NCBI GenBank assembly: GCA_001566295.1 | Contig: KQ964264.1 | Span: 124,001-188,000, forward strand | DNA from: Microdochium bolleyi | Taxonomy: Eukaryota > Ascomycota > Sordariomycetes > Xylariales > Microdochiaceae | DNA length: 64,000 bases | Reading direction: 5' to 3' | Shown here: positions 20,807-31,958 of the stretch, piece after piece | How the letters are laid out: every line of letters starts with the position of its first letter | Numbering within the stretch: position 1 is the stretch's first letter | The notes under the pieces: model-generated | What the model was told of the DNA's origin: nothing | The model's database searches: none | What the model saw: the letters and a program-made list of their open reading frames with translations, nothing else | Position numbers and translations under genes: made by a program

Positions 20807-22795
20807 CTAGAAGGTGTTTTTCAGGCTCTTTGCCCCTCCACTCGGCACCCGCCGAACGCCCTCATTCGCCATGTGATAATCGAGCATCCCCGGCTGCCCC
20901 ATTGGCGTGGCGCGATATATCCAGAGCGGTTCCGAGCCGGAGGCGTCTCCGGCAGGGGTGCTGGTGCTGGATCTCGAGGCCGAGTCTATCAGGCTCGACC
21001 CCGATCTCCGCCGCGAATCTGGCACATCGCCGGCGCCGGCGCCATGTCTACCTGCGCAGTCTCTCGCCCGCACCATCATCGGCGCGATGACTTGGGCGTG
21101 AGCAAACGTGTGGTTAGGAGGGACAGATACCCGGTATGCCCAGACAGCGACGAAGAGCTCGAGCAGGAGCTGGCCGCAAACAGCCCCGACGAGGATGACG
21201 GTGATCCAGCCGCCGTGCTTGATGGTGAGCATTTCGCCCCTCGCGGGGGAGTTGCCGCCGCGGATCACGAGCTGGTCGTTGAACTCGGCCGTGGTGGCCA
21301 CGACGCCCGCGGCATACTGCGAGAGTGTCAGGCCCATTGCGGTGAGGTTGCCAGCGCTGGGTACGCCGAATGAGCTCTCAGCCGGGAAGATCTGGAACTG
21401 CACCGAGCCGTCCGCGACCAGGGACGACGCGGCGACACCCTGCAGCGCGATACCGCCCGCGGCCAGGCGGCGCATGCCGAGGCTCGTCTCGTGCTCCGGC
21501 CTTGTCGCATTGTGCACAGTGCTGACCGTCGTATTGCACGCATAGTACCACGGGTCTTTGTCGGACGCCTCGAAAGCGGTGACGGGCACGCATCCTTCCC
21601 CACAGGTCTCTGTGCTGTTGACCATGTAAGTTGTCTGGTTCGTGCCACCCGCAGGCATGGGCAGGTTGATCACCAGATTGCCGCCGAGGCCAGGCTCCCT
21701 GGCTATCGTGATCTGTGTCCCGTTGCCCTCACCACCCTGGACGACGCGCCAGGCCTGGCAGGTCGTGGTCGCGCCCATCCAGCGGTCCGTAGTGATGGAG
21801 AGGGTGTTTGTGCCATCCTGCTTCACCGAGAGAGCGGACGTCTCGCGGAAGTAGTAGCGTCCCTCGGTACCACCGCTGAAGATGAGAGGACTACCGGCTG
21901 TGTAGATGTTGCCTGGCGTGGGAGTCGCATTGAGCGCCCCGGCGGGGAACGCGTCCGAGATGATGCCGTAGCTGTGAGCAGTATACTGCAGCGCTGCCAG
22001 GTCGGCCTGCTCGGACGGCACCAGCTTATAGGTGTGTATCGTGGACACGTCGGCCACGAGCAAGTCACCCGGTACACTTAGGCTTTCGCCCGTAGCTGTG
22101 TCAACAGAGTAGCAGAGACCCAGGGAAGCAACGGCGATTTGTGAGCCCTGTGGTGTGGTCTTGTCAGCACTTCGGAACACACCTGACGAGGGAAGGCGGC
22201 ACGTTGAGCTGAAGGAGTGGCAGCTCTCTGTAGCACTCACAAGGACTAGTACCACCCACATGGCGACGACGGTGTGGACAGTGAGGCGGCGGGACTTGAA
22301 AGCAAAGCGCATGAGCTCGATGAGGGAGTCGGCACGCAGGAGGCGCTCGACCTTGACGCGGGGGCGGGGCCGGCGGCTGAGGACGCACCAGCGCAGGTCG
22401 CTAAGCATGTCGTCGAAGCTGTGGGTGAGGGCGAGACTGAGGGCGATGGAGAGGCCGGTGATGACGGTGTTGAACTGGGCCTTGGACCGCTTGTCCATGA
22501 CGGCGACGGTCGAGTACTTGAGGAGCACCGCAGTCAAGGACGCCACGACGACGAGAGTGATGACCCAGCGCCACATCGAGCGCAGGGCGGACTGCAGGAT
22601 GGTGCGGCGGGGGTAGGCGAGGCCGCGAGGCTCCTCGGGCTTGCCCGCGGCGGCCGTGCTGGCGACGTCCTCGCCGGCCTCGCTGTGGATGCTGTCATTG
22701 TACGGGCGAGAGCCACGAGACTGGCTGATGCGGCGCATCTCGATGGGCGCAGGCGCGCCGGCGGGTCGGTGTCTGTTGATGTCGGGGGCCGCCAT
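20807..22795 (-). CDS. Fungal multi-pass membrane protein with large ectodomain (631 or 662 aa)
   Basis: Family not recognised by name. A basic cytoplasmic N terminus is followed by three hydrophobic segments (about residues 76-98, 108-126 and 165-185). A roughly 350-residue lumenal or extracellular region with several Asn-glycosylation sites and paired cysteines follows, then a last membrane segment (WITVILVGAVCGQLLLELFV) and a Ser-rich tail. The frame is open upstream to a TTG, so the first ATG (complement of 22793-22795, MAAPDINRH) is chosen. A 93-nt segment, 22148-22240, has donor GTGAGT, branch GCTGAC and acceptor CACAG, and keeps the frame. Splicing it joins VVLVL to GSQIAVASLGL and gives 631 aa, the preferred form; retention adds 31 residues. 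Confidence 0.8.
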   Translation of the reverse strand: MAAPDINRHRPAGAPAPIEMRRISQSRGSRPYNDSIHSEAGEDVASTAAAGKPEEPRGLAYPRRTILQSALRSMWRWVITLVVVASLTAVLLKYSTVAVMDKRSKAQFNTVITGLSIALSLALTHSFDDMLSDLRWCVLSRRPRPRVKVERLLRADSLIELMRFAFKSRRLTVHTVVAMWVVLVLVSATESCHSFSSTCRLPSSGVFRSADKTTPQGSQIAVASLGLCYSVDTATGESLSVPGDLLVADVSTIHTYKLVPSEQADLAALQYTAHSYGIISDAFPAGALNATPTPGNIYTAGSPLIFSGGTEGRYYFRETSALSVKQDGTNTLSITTDRWMGATTTCQAWRVVQGGEGNGTQITIAREPGLGGNLVINLPMPAGGTNQTTYMVNSTETCGEGCVPVTAFEASDKDPWYYACNTTVSTVHNATRPEHETSLGMRRLAAGGIALQGVAASSLVADGSVQFQIFPAESSFGVPSAGNLTAMGLTLSQYAAGVVATTAEFNDQLVIRGGNSPARGEMLTIKHGGWITVILVGAVCGQLLLELFVAVWAYRVSVPPNHTFAHAQVIAPMMVRARDCAGRHGAGAGDVPDSRRRSGSSLIDSASRSSTSTPAGDASGSEPLWIYRATPMGQPGMLDYHMANEGVRRVPSGGAKSLKNTF

Positions 22796-25232
22796 GGTCT
22801 CGCAGCGGTCGTCGTCGCGTGGCCAGCACGAAAGACGCTGTCGAGATGGTGGTGGAGATGGGTGGTGGAGGTGAGGGCGAGTGACGACGATGCCACGGCG
22901 GTGCGAAGGGCGAAACCTTCGCCAGCGCGACAATCGAGGTCAGTGCCCCTCCTGGTCTGGGCTACCTCGACGTACTCTGTCGGAGTGTAACCTTAAATTC
23001 CGAGGCTGCGGAGGCTCCAGCATGCTTAGCCTCGACCTTAATTGAGCCGGTCAATTGTGTGCTGGGGCGACAATAGCCGTGTCTGACTCGCGGCGGTGAC
23101 TGGAATAAGCGTGTCGATGCCCTTTGCAGTCTGGGGTTACGTGAGACACTATCTGTCCATTCTTTGGAAGGAATACGCGTATGGCAGCACCCAAGCTTGC
23201 CCTTTCTACACTCTTTGCCCTCTCGAGCTCAGAATCCGCTGCGTGAAAACACGAGACGACAGCTTCGATGTTCTTGAGCCGAGTCAACCACGACAAGGAC
23301 GGAGGAGGGCGATCTGGATTTGCACCAGGCGGAGAGGCGGGCCCCAGTCGTGAATTCGTGGCAGGCCCCGGCTGGTACGGGGGTCTGGCTTAACGTTGCC
23401 CCCTGTTTACGCTTAACTGTGGTAGAGATTGGAACTCTGTTCGGTGGACCAGACACGGCTTGGCCCCTGGGCCCCTTGGTCGTCACGCCGTCGCGGGATG
23501 GCCGAGCGTCCGGGGACCAGGGCCATGTCGTTGGTTGCAGGTCGGGTGCTCTGATTCGCCGCCGCGTCTGTCAGCCAGGAGCTGCTCCCGCTTGGACCCA
23601 ATTACGCTTTCGCTAGTTAGCGTAACATCGTTTCGCGCAAAAACATAGAATCAATGCCCGGGCATCGGATGACTCCGTGCTCGCATTCGATCACCCCAGA
23701 TGGCATCGCAAGATGCTTGTACGAAGTACTTCACCCGTGCTCTGATGAGTGATACATAGCCGCTCTAGTGTCATTATTTCGCGTGGCGTGCGTGCCATGC
23801 GCCGTGTCCAGACTGTATTGTTCTACCAGTGCCTTCGGGGGCATCGTATTGACGACCAGTTGAGAGTCCTCAGGTGAGCCAGATTGAGCGGTTGGGTATG
23901 TGCTGAAGGCTGGCTGAAGCCCGGCTTGCAGCACAGGTGTTTCGTGCCTGGCGGGAGAAACAAGGAAAGCGCCCCAGGGTACACGTACGCGGAGGTAGCC
24001 CTCGAAGAAGGAGACAGTTATTGACCCCAGCCGAAAGAACAACAGGCGGCCTCACCACCACGGCAGGGGAGACTATTGCTATGCCTTGTTCTTTCTCCTT
24101 TTGTTTGTCGGTGGCCCAACTCTGGAGAGGCCTCCCAAATCCAGATGACACGTCTGCCGTGTCCACGTATTGATTGATAATGCGAGAGTAGAATGTGTAT
24201 CCGACAGCGCCACAGCGGATTGTCTCGGCCGGGCGGCACAAACAGCTGGGGCGCTGAATGATTGATTAGTGGTGGTCCTGATCGGATATGTGTCGCTTTT
24301 CCAGCTCCCGAAATGATTGCCATGTCTCGACACATCTAACAAAGCAGTGTATCCTGCACACAGCGGGATGGATAATCCTGGTACTCTGTAACAGGAAGCT
24401 TAGCACGGAAGATATATAGCCCGCAGTGGGCAAGCATTTTCCGAACTGGAGGTCTTGTCCAAGGCTCAATTGTCCACTCTCACTGGAGAAAGTCACCATG
24501 GCTCAAACCCGTCACCACATTCCAAAGGCCAGATTCCAGCATGCAGGTACGATCAAGGCTCGTGCTTCGCAGGCAGGCAGCATCAGTTTTGTTGGACTGA
24601 GCACAATCCTGTGCCAAGATCAACACTTCGCCGTGTAAAGTGAGTACGACCTTTTCTGTCTCGATGTAATTAAACCAATCAACTGACTTAGAGCATCCAT
24701 CTATTCCCTCCCCACATATACCAGGGGGGACAGGCAACCCGCACGATGTCGCAATGAGCATAACCCCGTGCGATCGACTTGAGCACCAGGGATGCTTCCC
24801 CATATTCTCCGTCCGCAACAGGGTTCTCCGCCGAGCCACGCCTTCTGTCCTATAAAAGCGGCAATGCGCAGCCGAATGGAGTAACCAGCTCGCTGGGTTC
24901 GACACTCTTTTGTCCACATGATCTCTTCTTCTCGGCCGAGATGCCCCTCGTCGTCGGACGGCGAGCTCACCAAACCTCGGCTGCGCTTCCACATTCGTGC
25001 GATGGTCACACCGACACAGGGAAAGCTGCTCGCCGCATCCAGCCCTTATAACCAAGATGGCGGTCCCGTCGCGAGGCCACGCGATACGTGACCAAACAAG
25101 TCCTCTCGACAAACCCAGTCAGCGAAGAACCCAGCACGAAGAAGACCTGTCTGCAAAACGCAGCATACAGCACGATCGATATTCGATCAATCCGACGCTA
25201 TACAACAAAAGTCCGCCACAGCATAAGCCAAG
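22796..25232. other. 2.4-kb region between divergent genes, no gene seen
   Basis: It should hold the promoters of the membrane-protein gene (left) and the mpaB-like gene (right). A TATAAAAG lies at 24851-24858, 375 bp before the ATG at 25233. Open frames such as 24480-25112 minus lack motifs. No repeat or RNA gene was recognised. Confidence 0.5.
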
Positions 25233-26893
25233 ATGGGCGCGATAGGCGAGCTCGGCGCGGAGATCGAGCACTACGGCGAGCGCTTCAGGTGGACCAAGCT
25301 GCACCGGACGCCCGAGCAGCTCAAGCACCTCCACAGGACATACGACAGCCTCTCGCAGAGGGCGCTCGACAAGCTCGACGAGTTGCTCCCCGCGCCTCCG
25401 ATCCCAGACCAGCCGGCCTCGGGCGACAAGACAACGCCGACCAGGGAGGCCAGAGAGCGGCCGCCACAGCGCGACGCCTTCAAGCTCCTCAGGCAGCATG
25501 CCGATGCGGCGCCCGAAATCAGAGCATTCTGGAACGAGGTCGACAAGGTGCCCGACTGGGTTGACTGGGAGCAGATTGAGCGCGGGCAAAAGGTGTTTTG
25601 GAGATATGCCGGTGCCTCGGTGACGTCGGTAAGACTCCTAAGCATGGTCATTATCTCAGGATTTGGTTTCTCGCAACATCGAACTCTGCTGACACTGACC
25701 CTGTCTTTCATGCAGCTCACATACCTGTCACTCCTCGGCGGCATGGCCGGCGGCCGCATCGTCGAGACGCTCGACCGCACGGGGGGCTTCTCGGCGTCCG
25801 TCGTCCGGCGGCGGCTGCTCGAGACAACCCAGCACACGCTCGACGTGCACAAGGACTTGCAGTCGCTGCAGCCCGGCGGGCAGGGGTGGGAGTCGTCGGT
25901 GCGCGTGCGGCTCCTGCACACGGCCGTGCGGCGGCGCATCATGGCCCTCGCGGCCCAGGACCCGGCCTACTTCGACCTCGAGCGGTTCGGCATCCCGATC
26001 AACGACCTCGACTGCATCGGCACGATCAACACCTTCAGCGCGGCCGTCGTCAACATGGGCCTGCCGCGCCAGGGCATCGTTCTGCGCAAGCAGGAGGAAG
26101 CCGACTACCTCGCCGTCTGGCGGTACGTCGCGTACCTGATGGGCACGCCGCACGACTGGCTGGCCGACCCCCAGGAGGCGCGCGCCATGATGGAGAGCCT
26201 CATCGTGTCCGAGATCCGGCCGACGCCCAAGTCGGGCAACCTCGCCAACAACATCGTCTTTGGGTTCGAGGGGATCCCGCCCATCTACGCGTCGCGCGGG
26301 TTCCTGTACGCGCAGGTCTGGTGGCTCAACGGCGCGGCGCTGAGCTCCGCGCTGCAGATCCCCCGGCCGGGACGGTTCGACACGGCGCTCGTCGCGGTGC
26401 AGTGCTGGCTGTTCATGCTCAACGGGTACATCACGCGGAGCATCCCGTGGCTTGACGAGAGGAACATCAATGTGAGTCGTCCCCCCTTTGCTTTGCAATG
26501 TGATTATTCCCTCCTTGTTTGTCTCTACAGAGTCTGAACAGCTGACCGCGTCCCCTGACAAATCACGAACAGAACATGCGCGCCATGATGTACGAGCTCC
26601 TCGTCAACAACAAGGCCAAGGGCGCGCTCGGCTACCGGGCCATGTTCACGTTCAAGTGGATCCCGGACCTCCTGAACCCGACGACGCCGCTGGGCATCTC
26701 GGACGCGGAGCGTAGCAAGGGGTCCGGGCCTTGGAGGAGGAACGGCATCGAGCGCATGCTGACGCTGCTGCTCGTGGTCAACATTGCGATCGGGTGTGGC
26801 GCAGTGCTGGGTGTGAGAGCTGTGCACAAAGCGGGCTGGTTCGGCCTGGTAGACGGGTACTGGAAGAAGAAGCTGCGGGATGCTGCGTGGTGA
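25233..26893 (+). CDS. ER-bound oxygenase mpaB-like / DUF2236 family protein (490 aa)
   Basis: The DUF2236 (mpaB/rubber-oxygenase catalytic) family contains haem-dependent oxygenases such as MpaB of the mycophenolic acid pathway and Lcp rubber oxygenase. Exons are 25233-25628, 25716-26471 and 26573-26893, all joined in phase 0. Introns are 87 nt (GTAAGA..TGCAG) and 101 nt (GTGAGT..AACAG). The first keeps the frame, so unspliced sequence would still translate. Seen are VPDWVDWEQIERGQKVFWRY, YLSLLGGMAGGRIVETL, a central INTFSAAVVNMGLPRQG block with YVAYLMGTPHDWL, and a C-terminal hydrophobic anchor (LTLLLVVNIAIGCGAVLGV). No biosynthetic cluster surrounds it, so the substrate is unknown. Confidence 0.85.
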
Positions 26894-27663
26894 GGATGGC
26901 GGGAAGTCACTGCTGAGGCTATCAAAAAGATTGGGAAGAGGTTGGTCTTCAGGACTTTGGTTTGAGCATCTCGGTACGGCGGAGTTTTCCCGTCTGGAAG
27001 GATACGAACAACACTCAGCTCCCAATCACCTCGGCCGAGGCCCAGATATGCCTCGGTGTGCGGAACCTTGCAAAACCCGGCTCATCCTCGCCATACGGAT
27101 TCATACGCTCACCTAGCGCCTAGAAGAAGGCGATGGGCTTGTTCCGAGTCTACCAGAAGTCTGGCGCCGGACTTAGTGCTCATGGAGATAGAGCCGCGGA
27201 GATACCACGATGTATAATCGGGCCCTAGTCTCGATCAAGCCGAATCTGCACTTTCAGGACATGCACAATGAGACACACACATCTGGAATGGCTGGCTCGG
27301 GTAATAGCCAACAGCCGCCCGTGAGGCTTGTATCGGTCGTTACACTGTCCCGAGCTGCGAGGTGGCTTTCCTGTGGCTTGGGCGGTCCTGTCACGACAGA
27401 GGACTTAACGTCGGCGCTAAGACAGCCATGGACATAAGGGACTATGCTGCCTTGCTTGTCATGCCGTGAAGCCGGTCTGCGTCCTGGGAACTCGGAACTA
27501 TGATCTCGTCCTAGCAACGGAACAAATCCAGTCTATGGATATATAGTGTATGCAAGTCCCCTACCACGACGATCTTGATGCATCATGCAAGAGTATGTAA
27601 CAAGGGCCTTTCGCACTACAAAGCACACCCCCAAGCAGACCATCTCATACAAGCAAGCCCACC
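26894..27663. other. Intergenic region with promoter of the NmrA-like gene
   Basis: No gene is supported. The right end carries the TATA element described separately. Confidence 0.5.
27540..27546 (+). promoter_or_regulatory. TATA-like element before the NmrA-like gene
   Basis: TATATAG lies 118 bp before the ATG at 27664, a plausible spacing. Only the motif and distance support it. Confidence 0.4.
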
Positions 27664-28635
27664 ATGTCAAAGAAGCTCCTCGCAGTCTTCGGCGCCACCG
27701 GCAACCAGGGCGGCTCCGTCATTAGGCACGTCCTCGCCGACCCAGTGCTCTCCAGCAGCTACGCCATCCGCGCCATCACGCGCGACACCGCCTCCGCCCG
27801 CGCCGCCGCCCTCGTCTCCGGCGGTGGCGTGGCAGAGCTCGTGGCCGCGGACCTCTCGGACCCAGCCACCATCCCGGCAGCCATCGCTGGCGCGCACACC
27901 GTGTTCCTCATCTCCGCGACGCCGAGCTACACGGGCGACATCCGCGCGCAGGAGCGCGACTCGGCCGTCGCGGCAGCGAACGCGTGCGTCGCCACCGGCG
28001 TGCAGCGGGTGATATACAGCACGCTGCCGCACATCAGCGCCATCTCGGGCGGGAAGTACAAGAGCGTGGGCTCGTTCGACGGGAAAGCCGAGGCGGAGCT
28101 GCACATCCGTGATCTTTCCGCACGCGGCCTCCTCGCCGGGAGCAGCTTCATCTCCGTGGGGAGCTTCATGCAGAACTGGCACACCGTGATGAAGCCCCGC
28201 GCCTCACCGGCTGGGGACGGCAGCTACGTCGTCAGGAGACATGTCCGGCCCGAGACGCGCCTGCCGCTGATCGACATCACCGATACGGGGAAATGGGTCG
28301 CCGCGATGCTCGCGGAGCCGGACAGGTTCGAGGGCAAGACGGTGTGCGCGGCGAGCAGGACGTACAGCATGCTCGAGATCGCGGAGGCGCTGGGCAAGAG
28401 CACAGGCAAGAAGGTGGTGTACCAGCAGGTCAGCGTCGAGGAAGGGCTGAAGGGGTTTGGGGGTGACCGGACGCCCGTGGCGGGGATGTTGGTCGAGATG
28501 ATGCTGTACCAGCAGGACTTTGGCTACTACGGTGCCGAGACGGAGAAGGAGGTGGCTTGGGGCGTGGAGAATGCAAAGGGCCATGTTACCACGTTTGAGG
28601 AGTTCTTGGAGAGGGAGCCCCTGAGACTAGAGTGA
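27664..28635 (+). CDS. NmrA-like family NAD(P)-binding protein (323 aa)
   Basis: An atypical short-chain dehydrogenase fold whose members serve as redox-sensing regulators (NmrA, HSCARG) or as oxidoreductases. The N-terminal Rossmann motif is clear (LLAVFGATGNQGGSVIRHVL, with GxxGxxG). TVFLISATPSYTGD, VQRVIYSTLPHI and the later LIDITDTGKWVAAML segment are typical of the NmrA/HSCARG group. The length fits a single-domain member and no intron is needed. ATG 27664 sits in ACCATG, a good start context. Whether it is enzymatic or regulatory cannot be decided. It lies just after the oxygenase gene on the same strand, but 770 bp of spacing gives no sign of co-transcription. Confidence 0.88.
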   Translation: MSKKLLAVFGATGNQGGSVIRHVLADPVLSSSYAIRAITRDTASARAAALVSGGGVAELVAADLSDPATIPAAIAGAHTVFLISATPSYTGDIRAQERDSAVAAANACVATGVQRVIYSTLPHISAISGGKYKSVGSFDGKAEAELHIRDLSARGLLAGSSFISVGSFMQNWHTVMKPRASPAGDGSYVVRRHVRPETRLPLIDITDTGKWVAAMLAEPDRFEGKTVCAASRTYSMLEIAEALGKSTGKKVVYQQVSVEEGLKGFGGDRTPVAGMLVEMMLYQQDFGYYGAETEKEVAWGVENAKGHVTTFEEFLEREPLRLE

Positions 28636-29059
28636 AAGTCAAGCGTCTCAGTCAGGAAGGAGAGTTCTGCCCCAGCACAGACGATGCAGACCACGTATCC
28701 TTCCAAGATTGCTTCCACGTCTTGCAGGAACTTGGCTGGGTGTGTACCATGCACGCGTATCGTGGTGCAGGGGCGAGTGCGCCACTCTCCCGGATCAGCG
28801 GGAATGGTGCTTTCCTCGAAAACCAGGCAGGCAGCTTCTGCGGCTCAGGACCTCTGTGCCGTTCGGGCATCTCATCTGTCACCATCCCATATCTACTTTT
28901 CCGGCAGAGATTGACATTGAGGCAGCCTCGATGCATACCCTAAGGTACAAATACATACGTGGTTGCGCAAACTGAAACTTCTCCACCGAATACTTACATC
29001 TTGCGCACAGCGGCGACCCCTGAGTCCTTTCATCGACGGAACCGCACGATCAAAGCAAG
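28636..29059. other. Short intergenic region
   Basis: It lies between the NmrA-like gene and the first F-box paralog, both on plus. No feature was recognised. Confidence 0.5.
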
Positions 29060-30595
29060 ATGGCCAGCATTAACCCAGCAGACCCGGCATCTGCCGAAGT
29101 AGTCGACCGCCGCTGCCACCTGAGCAATCTACCTGAAGAGCTCATCTGTATGATCGCCAGGTTTTCCGCAGAGTCGTACTCCCCGCACAAGAAAGCCAAG
29201 TCATATTCCTTACTCTGCCGTGTCTCGCAGCGATTTGCGGCCTGCGTCACTGGGCATCTGTATCAGACGATCAACATGAACAAATTCCCATTCCTCTGCG
29301 CTCGCAGCGCGCCGTTCGCTGGAGGCCCAGCACTCGCCAAGCTGCTGCATACGATGGCGAGCGCACCTCTCCTCTGCGAGCAGATCCAGAACATCGATCT
29401 CCATACCCCGTGCGAAGTCAGCACCAGCATCGCCAGAGACATGCTCCGCAAGTCCCGCCTCGTATTCGTGCAGAGTCACGGGCAGAGCTTCTACAACGAG
29501 CTCCGCGACACAATCTCCGCCGATATGAGACAGGACTTCATCTCGCGAGAGGCACTGTGGGCTGGCTGCCTGGCTCTCGCGATCGCCCTGGCCCCGAACT
29601 TGAGGACATTGAAACTGTGTGCAGCGTGGCACCACCCAGCGCTGAAGTTCGTCCTCTTCACACCCAACACGAGCGGCAACAGGATCATCGACCGAATCCG
29701 GAACATTTACCTCAGATGCTACGGCAGAAGACTGCTCCCCGCGCCCCTGGGCTGCCAGAACCTCGAATCACTCAGCATGCAAAAGTTCAGAATCGCCAGA
29801 GAAGACTGCTACACGGACTGCCAGTTGTCAACACGCCTCGACAAGTGTTTTCTCGCCGAGGGAGCGATGCCAGCCGTTTTCCTCCAGCAGCTGATCCGCG
29901 GGAGCACGCGCCTCCGAGAACTCTACGTGATCGACAACTTCTGGGGGCGGCAAGACGGGCAGGAGCCAGACCAAGAAGCCTATCACTGCATCACACCTCG
30001 CCAGGCCGGTGCAATCCTCCGCGCTCACGGTCAGTCCCTCGTCACACTTCGGATCTGCTCGCGTGGCCAGACGCCCCGGGCGGCGTGGCCTGCTCCAGCA
30101 CAGGGCTCCATCGGCTCCCTCTGTGCCCTGTCCAACGTCCGGACTCTCTGCATCGACCCTCGGCTGCTGCTGCCTCGCAGGTCGCGCAACCCTGCCGCCT
30201 TGGTGGCCTGCCTGCCACCGCATGTCGAGGACCTCACGCTCTCGTCCCCGACCGACCGCGACTACACACTACTCCTCAAGCAGGTCGGGGCCATCTTCCC
30301 GGCCACGATGGGAAGCACTTGGGCCGGCGGTCTCCCGCGGCTCAACTGCATCCGCCTCTGCCCCGACACGAGGAACAAGTTCGTCACGTTGAGGACGCTG
30401 TGCGATACTGACGAGCAGAAGGGCCAAGAGCTGGAAGCCGTCGGCATCAAGGCAAGGAACGCCGGGTGGGTGTGCTTGTCGTGCAAGGGCGGGTCGATCT
30501 ACGACCTCGTCTTCTTCAAGGGCTGCGGACCCCATAAGATCCGGCAGTTTCTGAATGAGTATCCCACCCTCGAGCCGCTTGATTTGTCAAGGTGA
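29060..30595 (+). CDS. F-box protein, array member 1 (511 aa)
   Basis: Likely SCF ubiquitin-ligase adaptor. The F-box is at about residues 22-70 (LSNLPEELICMIARFSAES, then LLCRVSQRFAACVTGHLYQ). Next come the array's shared second block (KLLHTMASAPLLCEQI) and third block (LALAPNLRTLKL). The remainder has regularly spaced Leu-rich segments (LRELYVIDN, VRTLCIDPRLLL, VEDLTLSSP) resembling a degenerate leucine-rich repeat domain that would bind the target. It is a single exon and the start ATG 29060 follows CAAG. It is the leftmost of five paralogs spanning 29.1-41.3 kb. Confidence 0.82.
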   Translation: MASINPADPASAEVVDRRCHLSNLPEELICMIARFSAESYSPHKKAKSYSLLCRVSQRFAACVTGHLYQTINMNKFPFLCARSAPFAGGPALAKLLHTMASAPLLCEQIQNIDLHTPCEVSTSIARDMLRKSRLVFVQSHGQSFYNELRDTISADMRQDFISREALWAGCLALAIALAPNLRTLKLCAAWHHPALKFVLFTPNTSGNRIIDRIRNIYLRCYGRRLLPAPLGCQNLESLSMQKFRIAREDCYTDCQLSTRLDKCFLAEGAMPAVFLQQLIRGSTRLRELYVIDNFWGRQDGQEPDQEAYHCITPRQAGAILRAHGQSLVTLRICSRGQTPRAAWPAPAQGSIGSLCALSNVRTLCIDPRLLLPRRSRNPAALVACLPPHVEDLTLSSPTDRDYTLLLKQVGAIFPATMGSTWAGGLPRLNCIRLCPDTRNKFVTLRTLCDTDEQKGQELEAVGIKARNAGWVCLSCKGGSIYDLVFFKGCGPHKIRQFLNEYPTLEPLDLSR

Positions 30596-31958
30596 GGAGG
30601 GTCTTGGAAATTGACATACGAGAAGTGTACCTTGGATGACCATGTACGTGTATTACTGTCAAATTGCAACATATAGTCGATGTATAAAAAGCATGGGAAA
30701 TCGCATCGAAGGGGACAAGTTTCTGGATTTAGAGTTGGCTTCCACTTCGTTGTAGTGTTGATCACCAAGTCGCCAGGTACCATACGCGCGAGTTGTAACG
30801 CGCCACCGTGTGTATTATTATTCCCACACGTATAGCTAAAAATGATCGTTCTCGTTGTCTTCGCAGCCGTGCGGCCATGCTTTGGGTTATCGTGTCTGGT
30901 CGGTGGAGTCTCTCGGATCTGACTGGGCCTTGGCTGTCGTGGAGGCTGTCTCGTGACTGAAAAGGATTCAAGGGGCACTGCCAGCTATACACTGCCTAGA
31001 GGTGGGAGGGTAAGTGCCCGGACGGGGCGACAGGTTGGCGAATTGGGTTCCAGAAAGCGGGCAGTAGTATGATCGCCTGTGTGCGTGCGTGCATGTGTGA
31101 AGCTGATTGTGATGTCCCTGCCCAGAGCTCTGCTGCCAGAGCGACTTGATGGTCTTTGGCAGTGGGCTCACAGAGGCTCTCCCCTGACGCGGAAAAGGCC
31201 CAGACGATGACTCGCTCGTTCGCTCGCGGACGAATTAGAGCTCGGGGCTTGAGGGTGGCGAGGACACTGGCTTGTGGACAACATGCTGAGCGGATGGAGC
31301 TTGGAAGCGTGCCAGGTTGCCAAGATTGCGAGCCCTTGACGGTGCTCGGAGGGGAAGGGGCGCAGACCAATTAGCGAATTGTCGGTGGCATTCATCAATA
31401 GGGTGAAGAAGAACTTGCACAAGTGTTGCAGGCGAAGGAATGAAACTCACAACCCTGGAGGAATATGAACTTCGGAAGAGAACTCTTTCGAGGAGGTCCA
31501 GGCGGAATGCTCGCCAAGCTGGCTGTAGACAAGTAGACGCCACAGAATCTAGATATTCGAAGCTCAAAAGGAGGCACAGTCTAGCACTGGCTGCAAGGTC
31601 CATTGGAAGATGGCTGCCTTGTGTGCCCTATCCCAGGTGCTGCTGCTCGCCGGTGCTCCGCGTTGCCCGGGAAATCATTGTTCACCATTGTTGGCCAGCC
31701 AGGCCCCCGACGGCTTCGCACAACCAGCACAAACACCTCCTCCTTGACAGTGTACTTCTGAGCGGCGCTTGCTCCAGTTCACAAGCGCCTCACCTGTCTC
31801 CCCAGGACCCTTTGTCGCACCAAAGTTCGCAAACCACTGCCACAAGCTCGTCAACCTCCTCTGCCGAGTATTTCGGGGGGACTGGCGATCACGGAAGCAA
31901 ATCCATACACGTGGGTAAATCAGGGTACCGGAATATCTCCTCCCTTCCACAAGAGATC
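30596..31958. other. Intergenic region between array members 1 and 2
   Basis: The frame of member 2 stays open back to an ATG at 31440, but the 173 codons gained are Arg/Ser/His-rich and match no sibling, so they are treated as leader. Minus-strand frames here show no motif. Confidence 0.4.

Noticed and set aside
31440..31958. N-terminal extension of F-box member 2 from ATG 31440
   Set aside because: Arg/Ser/His-rich, no similarity to sibling N termini, and sibling 5 begins directly at its F-box as ATG 31959 does.
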